From Aureimonas pseudogalii (GTDB lineage: Bacteria; Pseudomonadota; Alphaproteobacteria; Rhizobiales; Rhizobiaceae), in NCBI RefSeq assembly GCF_014196835.1, contig NZ_JACIEK010000001.1:942283-1006282 (forward strand): a stretch of DNA of 64,000 nucleotides, read 5' to 3'. A program made the position numbers and the translations under genes. Shown here in pieces: positions 1 to 8,046 of this stretch (position 1 is the stretch's first letter; every line of letters begins with the position of its first letter). The notes under the pieces are model-generated. The model was not told the DNA's origin, did not search any database, and worked only from the letters and a program-made list of their open reading frames with translations.

Positions 1-81
1 GAGACGCTCCCACCTCCTCACGGCGTGATGATCACTCCCCGCTCAAAGGCCGCTTCCTGTTCGCGACCAAGCAGGTCGTGT

Positions 82-267
82 TCACGCCTCGATCGCGAAG
101 GCCACAAAAATCTCGCGCATCGCCGGGTGGTCGTCGGTCGATGGGATGAAGCTCCCCTTTATTTGCGCTGAGCGCTTGGCCATCCTCGCAACGTCGGTCC
201 GCTTGAAAGCGCCGCAGCCGTAGAAGGGCTCGGTGCCGTAGTGGGTCGGTTGGAGACGGAAAGGCAT
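82..267 (-). pseudogene. C-terminal relic of a D12-class DNA adenine methyltransferase
   Basis: The 61 codons read like the last third of a D12-class (Dam-type) N6-adenine DNA methyltransferase. A glycine/aromatic stretch (HYGTEPFYGCGAF) resembles the segment after the DPPY motif. It is followed by KRTDVARMAKRSAQIKGSFI, TDDHPAMREIF and AFAIEA, matching the family pattern 'REDFxRLAxxLxxIKGRFILSxNDxPExREIFxxFxIE'. The catalytic DPPY itself and the SAM-binding N-terminus are absent. A stop follows AIEA, but the +1 frame continues plausibly (VNTTCLVANR...) to about position 45, which suggests a frameshift. No partner endonuclease is visible. Assignment is by remembered family pattern; the fragment is too short to be active. 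Confidence 0.6.
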
Positions 268-324
268 GCCCGGCCTTCCGTTTCGTCGGCGGCGAAGACC
301 GAACCGATCCCGACGCCCCCGGCC

Positions 325-792
325 TCACCGAAAGGCGTCGGTGAAGTCGAGCACCTTCGTGTCCTCGCCCCGGTGGAGGATCACGCGGCGCGGCTCCACG
401 GCGGCGAGGGTCCAGCCGTCGATCGTGCTGCCGACCTCCAGCCAGGAATCGACGCCGGCGAACGTTGCCTTCGGCGCGGCCCCCTCCACGACGATGCCGG
501 CAAGGCGCAGCGGCGGCGGCGAGGCCGCAGCGGGGTCGATCGGCCCGGGTTCGGCGAAGAGTCCCGTCGCAGCGTCGACCGGTCGACGCAGCGGATCGAA
601 GACGGGACCGGAGAGGAACGAGCCGCCGCCCGCCGCCTCGGGAACGATGCGCGCGAGCGGCACGGAAACCGGCCCGCCCGCCCCGTCGATCATGAGCGGC
701 TCGCCGACCGCCAGGGCGACGAGCGCCGTGGAACACAAGCAGACGAGCGCCGACCAGCGCTCGCTCGGACGGAGCGTACGGCGGACGGTCAT
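325..792 (-). CDS. gspC: Type II secretion GspC/N-like inner-membrane protein
   Basis: A 155-residue protein with one N-terminal membrane segment (about residues 12-28), a Pro/Ala-rich linker and a C-terminal beta-rich domain (about 93-150). That domain has the PPLRLAGIVV...A-F pattern of the GspC homology region, which contacts the secretin N0 domain. It has no PDZ domain, so it is a short form. The ATG at 792 overlaps the stop of the upstream gspM (ATGA), which supports this start over longer in-frame readings. It is the last gene of the minus-strand gspL-gspM-gspC group. A GspN/PilP-type reading is also possible. Confidence 0.65.
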   Translation of the reverse strand: MTVRRTLRPSERWSALVCLCSTALVALAVGEPLMIDGAGGPVSVPLARIVPEAAGGGSFLSGPVFDPLRRPVDAATGLFAEPGPIDPAAASPPPLRLAGIVVEGAAPKATFAGVDSWLEVGSTIDGWTLAAVEPRRVILHRGEDTKVLDFTDAFR

Positions 793-1337
793 GGCTGCGG
801 CCTCAGGAGGGGAACGGTGGACACTGCGAAGCTGCCGGAGAGGCCGATGCTTCCGTCGCCCGCCGTCGCCGGCACGGCCTGCAGGTCGTCGACGCGCAAG
901 AAAGGCGGCCGGGTTTCGATGGCGGACAGGAAGGCGTAGAGGCCGCCCTGCGTGCCCTCGAAACGGTAGCGCAGCGCGACGCGAGCGCCCGGACGCTCGT
1001 CGATCACCGGGGACGCCTCCGCGGTGAGCCGCATGGTGGCCCCCGCAACCGCGCCAGAAACGCGGGCCGCGAGGCCCGCCGTCGCCGACGCCGCATCGGG
1101 CGCGACGAGAAAGGGGGCGTCCGGCGTGTCGGCCAGAGCGACGACCGCGGCGCGGCGCGCCGCAAGCCGCTGCGCACGATCGAGGCGCTCGCTTTCCTCG
1201 CCGACCGCGATCCGCCCGTCTCGCCAGCCCTGCAGAGGGTTGAGCAGCGGGGGAACGACGATCCAGGCCGCGAGGGCCAGGAGCGCGAGGGCCCCGGCGC
1301 GACGCGCCAGCGGGGCATTCTGCAACCGCGCGATCAT
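789..1337 (-). CDS. gspM: Type II secretion protein GspM
   Basis: A 182-residue bitopic inner-membrane protein. It has a short cytoplasmic N-terminus, one transmembrane helix (about 14-31, GALALLALAAWIVVPPLL), a helical linker and a C-terminal ferredoxin-like periplasmic domain. GspM normally pairs with GspL to anchor the cytoplasmic ATPase ring to the pseudopilus platform. The ATG at 1337 overlaps the gspL stop (ATGA), indicating translational coupling. The order L-M-C on one strand agrees with a T2SS identity, and sequence similarity within GspM families is always low. Confidence 0.75.
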   Translation of the reverse strand: MIARLQNAPLARRAGALALLALAAWIVVPPLLNPLQGWRDGRIAVGEESERLDRAQRLAARRAAVVALADTPDAPFLVAPDAASATAGLAARVSGAVAGATMRLTAEASPVIDERPGARVALRYRFEGTQGGLYAFLSAIETRPPFLRVDDLQAVPATAGDGSIGLSGSFAVSTVPLLRPQP

Positions 1338-2467
1338 CGTCCGGTCTCCTGTGCGGCTGGGGCGTCTCCGGGGGCCGCCGCCACGGCGAGAACCAGCGTG
1401 TCGTCCGGCCCGGCGGTGACGGAGGCGAACATCGGGCTGCCGGCGAGGGCCGTGCGTGCGGTCTCGCCCGGCGCACCGGTCAAACCGAGCGTCAGCGTCT
1501 CGCCGCGATAGTCGAGCCGCGTCACCGACGCCGCGCGCGGCAGGCGGCGCGAGAGCTCGTCGAGAAGGGCGGCAAGCGGACGGCGCGTCGCCCGCGCCTC
1601 CAGCGAATCGGCCACCGCGGCGGCCGAGACCGCGGCAGGCCCGACCTTCGGCAGCCCCGCCCTCGTCTGCGCCATCGCGTCTGCCGCGCCCGCAAGCCGG
1701 CCGGCGGCCTCGAACGGGGCGTAGAGCGCCAGCGCGAGGGCGGCGGCCAGAAGCAGCTTGGCGGCAAGCGGCAGGCCGAGGAACGCGGCATGGAGGCTCG
1801 GCTCGTGCCGGCCGACGAGATCGACGGGCACCGGCCGCGCCTCGCCGTCGCCGACCGTCAGATGCGTCATCGCCAGCCCGGCCGCGGCGAAGGCGGCCTC
1901 GGCGCGTGCGATGTGCGCGCGCGCCAGCGCGATCTGGACGACGTGGAGCGTCCCGGCCCCGGTGTCCTCGGTCTCCACATACCAGTCGCAGAGGATGCCC
2001 TCGGGCTCGATCGGCATCCGCGCTTCGATCTCGTGGCGAAGGATGGCGCCGGCATGGGCCAGCGCGCGCACCGGCAGCACGGAGCGGCGCGACAGGCAGA
2101 TGTCCCGCGGCACCGAGAGGCGCACGGTGGGGCGCCGGGCCGCCGCACGCAGCACTGCCAGACGGGCCGCCGCCGCCTCGTCCGGCTCGCGAGCCTCCGA
2201 GGCCGACGGCATCTGCCCGGCGCGGGCGAGATCGAAGGCGATGCGACCGTCCGGCAGAAGCAGGCAGTCGATGCTCGCCGCGCGGTCGCTGGAGCGCACC
2301 AGCAGCGCACGCGGCACCATGGCGCGCAGTTCGTCGACCCACCAGGCCCAGCCCTGCCGGGCTCGATCCGCCAGATCGGGACGGGCGGCCTCCTCGGCCC
2401 TTGCAGCTTCCCGACGCACGCCTCGCTCCACATTCGTTCGCTTCGATCGAGCGTAGCGCGGGAGCAT
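1334..2467 (-). CDS. gspL: Type II secretion protein GspL (PilN/GspL-type)
   Basis: A 377-residue protein with a cytoplasmic N-terminal half, one hydrophobic helix (about residues 231-251) and a periplasmic C-terminal domain of the GspL/PilN type (LPRAASVTRLDYRGETLTLGL). The N-terminal half carries the degraded ASKHA-like fold typical of GspL, the docking site for the N-terminus of GspE. Because gspE in this locus is broken, that partner must come from elsewhere if the system works. A later GTG at about codon 13 is an alternative start. It diverges from the gspE remnant/gspF operon. Confidence 0.75.
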   Translation of the reverse strand: MLPRYARSKRTNVERGVRREAARAEEAARPDLADRARQGWAWWVDELRAMVPRALLVRSSDRAASIDCLLLPDGRIAFDLARAGQMPSASEAREPDEAAAARLAVLRAAARRPTVRLSVPRDICLSRRSVLPVRALAHAGAILRHEIEARMPIEPEGILCDWYVETEDTGAGTLHVVQIALARAHIARAEAAFAAAGLAMTHLTVGDGEARPVPVDLVGRHEPSLHAAFLGLPLAAKLLLAAALALALYAPFEAAGRLAGAADAMAQTRAGLPKVGPAAVSAAAVADSLEARATRRPLAALLDELSRRLPRAASVTRLDYRGETLTLGLTGAPGETARTALAGSPMFASVTAGPDDTLVLAVAAAPGDAPAAQETGR

Positions 2468-2523
2468 CTATGGATTGTTAATCATCTTCCGCACTTCTTG
2501 AATGGCCAACGGGGGATCGGTCG

Positions 2524-2931
2524 ATGCGGGTTTGGGGTTCGAAGCGGCGGCCGACGGCGGTGATCGCCGATCGCCGGGAGGACGCTCGCCTCGAAACCTT
2601 GCCGACGCCGCACGGCTTCGTAGAGCCCGGCGTGCTGGTGCGCCCGCAGATCGAAGTGCTGTTGCTGCGCCCGCTCGGCCAGTCCTGCCGCGACGGCGAC
2701 GATGAGTTGCCCGGCTTTCCCACCCCGCTCGCGGCGCGCATCGACGCGATGGCGAACCGGCCGAGCGCCATCTTGCTCGTCACCGGGCCGACCGGCTCGG
2801 GCAAGACGACGACGCTCCACACCAACTCGGCCGCCACCTCGGGGACGCGCCTCGTCGATATGGGCGTCGAACCCTTTCTCCTGGCCGCGCTGCCGAACGG
2901 CGTCCATCTGGCAGCGGGAGGCCGGGCATGA
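2524..2931 (+). pseudogene. gspE: gspE remnant: secretion ATPase with N-terminal, internal and C-terminal losses
   Basis: An open frame of 135 codons. Residues 66-98 match GspE around the Walker A motif (LLVTGPTGSGKTTTL, 84-98). The very next residues, HTNSA then TRLVDMGVEPFLLA (about 108-121), belong in intact GspE roughly 100 residues later, after the Asp box, Walker B and His box. Those motifs are missing, as are the zinc-binding C-terminal segment and a recognisable N-terminal domain. A deletion between the similar coding stretches TTL-Y and STL-H explains the join near 2812-2820. The frame is still open and its stop overlaps the gspF start (ATGA). An active ATPase is not credible from this ORF. 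Confidence 0.85.
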
Positions 2932-4136
2932 CGCATTTCCGCTTCGAGGCGCTGGACGCCAAGGGACTGCGGCGGTCGGGCCGGGTCGAGGCCGCGACGC
3001 GCCCCGAGGCCATGGCGCTCGCCGCGGCCGGCGGGGCACGCGTCACCCGGCTCGAGCCGGTCTCCTCTCGCACCAGCCTCTGGACTCGAGACTTCGGCGG
3101 CGGGGCGTCGCGCGCCCATCTCCTGCCGATCCTCAAGGATCTGTCGCTGCTGCTCGGCGCCGGGCTGACCATCGACCGCTCGCTGCGGCTGGTGATCCGC
3201 CAGGCCCCCGATCCCGTCAAACCGCATCTCGAGGCGATCCTCGCCGACGTCCTGTCCGGTCTCGCGCTGTCGCGGGCTCTGGCCCGCCATCCCCAGCTCT
3301 TCCCGCGCGACGTGATCGAGGTCACGGCAGCCGGCGAGCTGACGGGAACGCTCAGCCGGGTCCTGTCCGATCTCGCGCTGTCGCGGGCCCGCGCCGAGGA
3401 GATCCGGCGCACGGTCGTCTCGGCCCTCATCTATCCCGCGCTGCTCTTGACGATGGCGCTCGGCATCGTCGGCCTCGTCCTCGCCGTGCTCGTGCCCTCG
3501 CTGGAGCCGCTCTTCGACCAGCCCGACGTCGCCCCGCCCGCCATCATCGCGCTGACCCGCTCGCTCCGCGGCCTTCTCGCCGACCGCTGGCCGATCCTTC
3601 TCGCCGGGCTGCTCGGTGCCGTGGGTGCCCTCGCCTTCGCGTGGCGCCGGCCGGGTTTCGCGAGGGCGCGCGAGGATGCGCTGTTCCGGGCGCCGCTTCT
3701 GGGGCCGGTGCTCGTGGGCATCGAGATGGGGCGGCTCTGCCGCATCCTCGGCACGCTGCTCGGCGCGCAGGTGCCGCTGCCGGCGGCGATCGACGCGGCG
3801 CGGCAGGTGCCCAAAAGCCGCGCCGTGCGCCATGCCGTGTCCGAGGCCGCGCGCCGCATTCCCGAGGGCGCGCGCCTCGCTGCGGCGCTGTCGGACCTCG
3901 AACCGCTGTCGCCGATGACGCTGCAGATGATCGCCACCGGCGAGGAGGTGAACCGGGTGCCGGACATGCTGATGCGCGCGGCCGAACTGCACGAGGAGAC
4001 GGTGCGGACGCGCATCGATCGTCTGTTCACGGTGATGACCCCGCTCATCACCGCGCTGATGGGCCTCGTCGTCGGCGGGCTGATCCTGTCGATCATGAGC
4101 GCGATCTTCTCCGTCAACGATTTGGCGACCCAGTGA
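2928..4136 (+). CDS. gspF: Type II secretion platform protein GspF
   Basis: Inner-membrane platform protein of the T2SS, 402 residues, the usual family length. Two T2SSF repeats are visible, each an acidic/helical cytoplasmic bundle (about 65-190 and 270-390) followed by hydrophobic helices (about 165-195, 215-240 and 365-390). GELTGTL in the first repeat and GEEVNRVPDML in the second are the conserved GExxG-type motifs. It opens the intact part of the plus-strand operon and overlaps the gspE remnant upstream and gspH downstream by 4 nt each. Confidence 0.93.
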   Translation: MTHFRFEALDAKGLRRSGRVEAATRPEAMALAAAGGARVTRLEPVSSRTSLWTRDFGGGASRAHLLPILKDLSLLLGAGLTIDRSLRLVIRQAPDPVKPHLEAILADVLSGLALSRALARHPQLFPRDVIEVTAAGELTGTLSRVLSDLALSRARAEEIRRTVVSALIYPALLLTMALGIVGLVLAVLVPSLEPLFDQPDVAPPAIIALTRSLRGLLADRWPILLAGLLGAVGALAFAWRRPGFARAREDALFRAPLLGPVLVGIEMGRLCRILGTLLGAQVPLPAAIDAARQVPKSRAVRHAVSEAARRIPEGARLAAALSDLEPLSPMTLQMIATGEEVNRVPDMLMRAAELHEETVRTRIDRLFTVMTPLITALMGLVVGGLILSIMSAIFSVNDLATQ

Positions 4137-4609
4137 CCGGCAACCCGGTGCCACCCGACGTGGCAGCCGAGGCCGGCTTCACGCTCGTCGAGATGCTCGT
4201 GGTCCTCGCGATCCTGGCGGTGACCGCCGGGATCGCCGGCGCCTCGATGTCGCGCGGCGGGCCGGAGCGCCTGGTGCGCGCCACCGCCGAGCGCCTCGCC
4301 GCCGATCTCGCGCGCACCCGCATCGACGCCATTCGCGCCGGCGACCGGCGCGATCTCGTGTTCGACGGCGAGAGCCGCGCCTGGCAGCGCGCGGGCGCGC
4401 GGCCCGTCCCCCTGCCCGCCGGCGTGACGCTCGACCTCACCACCGCGCGCGAGGCGCGCGCCGCCTCCCCCGCGGGCGGGCGCTCCACAATTGCCTTCCT
4501 GCCGGACGGACGCTCCACCGGCGGGCGTATCGACATCCGCATGGGCGAGACGCGGCGCAGCCTGACGGTGGAGTGGCTCACCGGCGTGGTGCGAGCCTCG
4601 GCGCCATGA
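4133..4609 (+). CDS. gspH: Minor pseudopilin GspH
   Basis: A 158-residue type IV-like pseudopilin. The prepilin motif EAG|FTLVEMLVVLAIL lies near residue 12, with Glu at +5 followed by a hydrophobic helix. The C-terminal domain (DLVFDGESRAWQR...IAFLPDGRSTGGRI) has the GspH/FimT pattern. The start is a GTG at 4133 that overlaps the gspF stop (GTGA); no closer ATG gives the short leader expected for a prepilin. Processing would be by the GspO-type peptidase at 9669. Pseudopilins H, I, J and K form the tip of the pseudopilus. Confidence 0.88.
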   Translation: MTGNPVPPDVAAEAGFTLVEMLVVLAILAVTAGIAGASMSRGGPERLVRATAERLAADLARTRIDAIRAGDRRDLVFDGESRAWQRAGARPVPLPAGVTLDLTTAREARAASPAGGRSTIAFLPDGRSTGGRIDIRMGETRRSLTVEWLTGVVRASAP

Positions 4610-5010
4610 GCGCGGCGCCCTCCAAGCGCTCGGACGAGGACGGGTTCGCGCTGGCGGAGGTGCTGGTGGCCTTCGCCATTCTCGCCCTCGTGACGCTGGC
4701 GATGATGCGTGCCTTCGGCGGCTCCACCGCGAGCGTCGCGGCGGTGGCCCGCAGCGACGCTCGGCTGGATCTCGCCGAGCGCATCCTCGAGCGCGCGCGG
4801 GCGGCGCCCTGGCTGGCGCCCGCGCGCCGGCAAGGCGTCGAGGACGGCCTCGCCTGGTGGTCGCTCGTCGAGCCCGTGGAGGGGGCCGGCCTCCCGCCGC
4901 CGGAGGGCGCGAAGCGCCTCGTGAGGGTGACGGTCGGCGTCGGCGGCAAGAGCACGCCGGCCACCGCGCCCCTGCTCGGCACCCTCGTGCTGACGGGCGC
5001 ACCCCGATGA
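4606..5010 (+). CDS. gspI: Minor pseudopilin GspI
   Basis: A 134-residue pseudopilin with leader motif DEDG|FALAEVLVAFAIL (Glu at +5), which is the typical GspI variant of the cleavage site. The rest is the small GspI fold with LDLAERILERARAAPWL. The ATG at 4606 overlaps the gspH stop, and gspJ starts inside its own stop codon, so H-I-J are translationally coupled. GspI nucleates the pseudopilus tip with GspJ and GspK. Confidence 0.88.
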   Translation: MSAAPSKRSDEDGFALAEVLVAFAILALVTLAMMRAFGGSTASVAAVARSDARLDLAERILERARAAPWLAPARRQGVEDGLAWWSLVEPVEGAGLPPPEGAKRLVRVTVGVGGKSTPATAPLLGTLVLTGAPR

Positions 5011-5717
5011 GCGCCTCCCCGGTGTGCCCCTCCCCGGTGTGCCCCTCCCCGGTGTGCCCCTCCCCGTCAGTGTGCGACGACGATCCCGAAGCCGGCACGA
5101 CCCTCGTGGAACTCCTCGTCGTGCTGGCGCTCATGGCGCTCATCACTCTCGTGATCGGCCAGGGCCTCGACGCCGTGCGGCGGATGTCGCCGCTGGCGGG
5201 CCGGATCGACGCCGCCGCCGAGACGGCCCTCGTGCGCGACCATCTGATGCGCAGCGTCGGCGAGGCGCTGGCGGATCTGCCGCTGGCGGGCGCCGCCCCG
5301 TTCGACGGCACGCAGGCCGCGATGCGGTTTCTGGCGCCGAGCGATCCCGTCCTCGAAGTCGACGGCATCCAGCGCATCACGCTCTCGCTCGCCGCCGCCA
5401 AGAACGGTCTCGACCTCGTGGAGCTGCGCGGAGTGGCGCGCGGCGATCTCGCGATCGACGCCGCGCTGCCGGGCGAGACGAGGACCGTGCTGATCCGGGG
5501 CATCCGCGCGGCTCGCTTCGCCTATGCCGACGCCCCGCTCGAAGGCGAGGGCGAAGGTGAGCCGGACTGGCGTCCCGAATGGCACGCGCTTGGTCAGTCG
5601 CCCGCGCTCGTTCGGATCGAGGTGGAGCTTCCCCCGAAGGACAGCCGGCGCTTCGCCCCGCTTCTGATCCACCCGGCGGCCTCGACCGCCGTGGCCGACA
5701 AGCGCAGCCGACGCTGA
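5007..5717 (+). CDS. gspJ: Minor pseudopilin GspJ with a Cys-Pro-Ser repeat leader
   Basis: A 236-residue minor pseudopilin with prepilin motif PEAG|TTLVELLVVLALMAL and the GspJ body (LVRDHLMRSVGEALADLPL...MRFLAPSD). Two oddities are visible. The residue after the cleavage glycine is Thr rather than the usual Phe/Met. The leader begins with SPVCP-type pentapeptides produced by a 15-bp in-frame DNA repeat, giving four cysteines before cleavage. The start ATG overlaps the gspI stop. The gene ends about 200 nt before gspD, where the tightly overlapped run stops. Confidence 0.87.
   Translation: MSASPVCPSPVCPSPVCPSPSVCDDDPEAGTTLVELLVVLALMALITLVIGQGLDAVRRMSPLAGRIDAAAETALVRDHLMRSVGEALADLPLAGAAPFDGTQAAMRFLAPSDPVLEVDGIQRITLSLAAAKNGLDLVELRGVARGDLAIDAALPGETRTVLIRGIRAARFAYADAPLEGEGEGEPDWRPEWHALGQSPALVRIEVELPPKDSRRFAPLLIHPAASTAVADKRSRR
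5014..5066 (+). repeat. 15-bp in-frame tandem repeat in the gspJ leader
   Basis: Three exact copies of CCTCCCCGGTGTGCC (5014-5058) followed by a partial fourth copy. Each unit adds five residues (Ser-Pro-Val-Cys-Pro) to the cytoplasmic leader of GspJ. Because the unit is a multiple of three, slippage would change leader length without breaking the frame. Confidence 0.95.
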
Positions 5718-5916
5718 TCCTTGAGGCACCCGCGGGCCCGTCGCGGTCCCGTCGCCGACCCGCCGAAATTGCACAGTGAAACGAACTAATCCCTTGTCCG
5801 ATAAGGCTTTCAAGCTTCGATCCACCTTGCCGGGCTAGGCCTGTCCTTCAGAGGACTATGTCGGCTCCCGCACCGATCAGGTTCGCAGCCCGAGGTGCGG
5901 ATAAAGTGGAATCGCC

Positions 5917-8040
5917 ATGCGAGTCGGAATCGGACTGGTCGATGGACGCCGCCCCGCCACGGTCCTGCTTCTCACCCTGGCGCTCCTGTCCTCCGCCTGC
6001 ACGCCGCCGCCACCGCCGCCCGGCGGCCCGACGACCACCGTGCGCACCGGACTGGAGGCGACGCGCTCGCTGAGCACGCCGCGCCAGCGAACCAGACGCC
6101 AGGGCATCTTCGACCGGGCGTCCCGCCCGACGCCGACCGAGGTGACCCTGTCCAGCGGTTCGCGCGCCGATGCGGCGCCGCTCTTCACGGATCAGGGCGA
6201 GACCGTGACGCTCAACCTCGTCGACGTTCCCATCCGCACGGCGGCGAACGCCATCTTCACCGAGATCCTCCACGCCAACTACGTCCTCGGCGACGACGTG
6301 TCCGGCACGGTGACCCTGCAGACATCGAAGCCGGTCTCCAAGCAGGCGCTCGTCGACAGCTTCCAGTCGGTTCTCGCCGCCAAGGGCCTGTCGATCGTCG
6401 AGACCGGCGGCATCTACCGCATCAGCGCCGGGCAGGATCCGATGCAGACGGGCAGCCTGTCGTTCGGAAACGGACGGGACGTCCAGGTCGGCAACGGCGC
6501 GCGCATCGTTCCCCTGCAGTCGATCTCGGCCGCCGAAATGCAGCGCATCCTGGCGCCGATCGCGCCGAGCGGCGTGCTGCGGGCCGACACCGCCCGCAAC
6601 GTGCTGGTGCTCACCGGCACCGCCGAGCAGATCCGCTCCATGCAGGAGGCCATCGCCCTCTTCGACGTCGACTGGATGCGCGGCCAGTCCGCCGCGATCT
6701 TCCCGCTGCAGAGCGGCGGCGACGCGGTGGCGATCACCAAGCAGCTGGAGGCGCTGTTCTCCACCGACGGCGGACCCGGCGAGGGCGCCGTGCGCTTCGT
6801 GCCGAGCCGCGAGCTGAACTCCATCCTGGTGATCGCGGCCAACCAGCGCCACCTCGCCCGGGTCCGCGACTACATCGCCAAGCTCGACTACGTGGCCTCG
6901 GCCAACACCACCCAGAACTTCGTCTACAAGGTGGAGAACCGTCCGGCCAAGGAACTGGCGACCATCGTGCAGGGGATGATGGCGAGCGAGGGCGCGAGCG
7001 GCGTCGCGTCCGGCCTCTCGGCGATCCGCTCGACCGTCGGCTTGAGCGGCGAGGCCGCCGGCTCGGCCAGCCTCGACGCCGCGACGCCGGAAGACGCCGC
7101 CGAGGCCACCCCGACCGCGGCCGGCAAGATGATCGTGGTGGCCGACGAGCCCAACAACGCCCTCATCGTCGTCGCCACGAAGGCCCAGTACGACCGGCTC
7201 CTGCCGATCCTCGTCGCCTCCGACAAGATGGCCAACCAGGTGCTGATCGAGGCCGTGATCGCCGAGGTCACCCTCAACGACCAGCTGAAGTTCGGGCTGC
7301 GCTGGTTCTTCGAGAACAACGGCGGCAAGGGCAAGGGCCGCCTCAGCGACGCCGCGAACGGCGCCATCGCGGCCGTGGCGCCGGGCTTCTCCTACTTCTT
7401 CAGCGACGTGAACTTCCAGGTCGTGCTGAACGCCCTCGCCTCGATCACCAACGTCAAGGTCATCTCCTCGCCCACCCTCACCGTCCTCGACAACCGGACG
7501 GCGCGCCTGCAGATCGGCGACCAGGTTCCCGTGGTGACGCAGACCGCCTCCGCCACCAGCGCCTCGATCGACGCGCCGATCGTCAACAAGGTGGAGATGA
7601 AGGACACCGGCGTCATCCTGTCGGTGACGCCGCGGGTCAACTCGAACGGCCACGTCCTCCTCAACATCGAGCAGGAGGTCAGCGACGTCGTGCGGACCAC
7701 GAGTTCGGGCATCGATTCGCCCACCATCCGCCAGCGCAAGGTCGCCACCACCGTGGTGGTCAGCGACGGCCAGAGCATCGCGCTCGGCGGCCTCGTGCAG
7801 GAATCGCGCGAGAAGGGCAACGAGTCCGTGCCGGTGCTCGGAAACGTGCCGGTGCTCGGCGCGGCCTTCCGCAACCGCTCCGACGTGAAGAAGCGGACCG
7901 AGCTCGTGATCTTCATCCGGCCGCGCGTGATGCGCAACGGCTCGGAGGCGGAGGCGGTGACGCGCGAGTTCCGCGAGGGTCTGGCGCGGCTGGGGCTGGA
8001 GGACCGCGATCCCACCACGATCCAGCGCATCGTGCGCTGA
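5917..8040 (+). CDS. gspD: Type II secretion secretin GspD
   Basis: Outer-membrane secretin, 707 residues. The signal peptide ends in a probable lipobox with Cys at residue 28, followed by a proline run, so the protein may be self-piloting as a lipoprotein. Domains in order: N0 (about 95-175, VTLNLVDVPIRTAANAIF), N1-N3 ring domains (about 190-440), then the secretin core (about 450-700). The core carries the conserved end VPVLGNVPVLGAAFRNR and TELVIFIRPRVM. The ATG at 5917 has a purine-rich AAGTGGA upstream. It starts after a 199-nt gap and leads the gspD-K-G segment. Confidence 0.95.
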   Translation: MRVGIGLVDGRRPATVLLLTLALLSSACTPPPPPPGGPTTTVRTGLEATRSLSTPRQRTRRQGIFDRASRPTPTEVTLSSGSRADAAPLFTDQGETVTLNLVDVPIRTAANAIFTEILHANYVLGDDVSGTVTLQTSKPVSKQALVDSFQSVLAAKGLSIVETGGIYRISAGQDPMQTGSLSFGNGRDVQVGNGARIVPLQSISAAEMQRILAPIAPSGVLRADTARNVLVLTGTAEQIRSMQEAIALFDVDWMRGQSAAIFPLQSGGDAVAITKQLEALFSTDGGPGEGAVRFVPSRELNSILVIAANQRHLARVRDYIAKLDYVASANTTQNFVYKVENRPAKELATIVQGMMASEGASGVASGLSAIRSTVGLSGEAAGSASLDAATPEDAAEATPTAAGKMIVVADEPNNALIVVATKAQYDRLLPILVASDKMANQVLIEAVIAEVTLNDQLKFGLRWFFENNGGKGKGRLSDAANGAIAAVAPGFSYFFSDVNFQVVLNALASITNVKVISSPTLTVLDNRTARLQIGDQVPVVTQTASATSASIDAPIVNKVEMKDTGVILSVTPRVNSNGHVLLNIEQEVSDVVRTTSSGIDSPTIRQRKVATTVVVSDGQSIALGGLVQESREKGNESVPVLGNVPVLGAAFRNRSDVKKRTELVIFIRPRVMRNGSEAEAVTREFREGLARLGLEDRDPTTIQRIVR

Positions 8041-8046
8041 CCCCGG

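Noticed and set aside
2478-4154. 558-codon minus-strand frame opposite the gspE remnant and gspF
   Set aside because: Antisense of gspF; low complexity. It does not supply the missing gspE.
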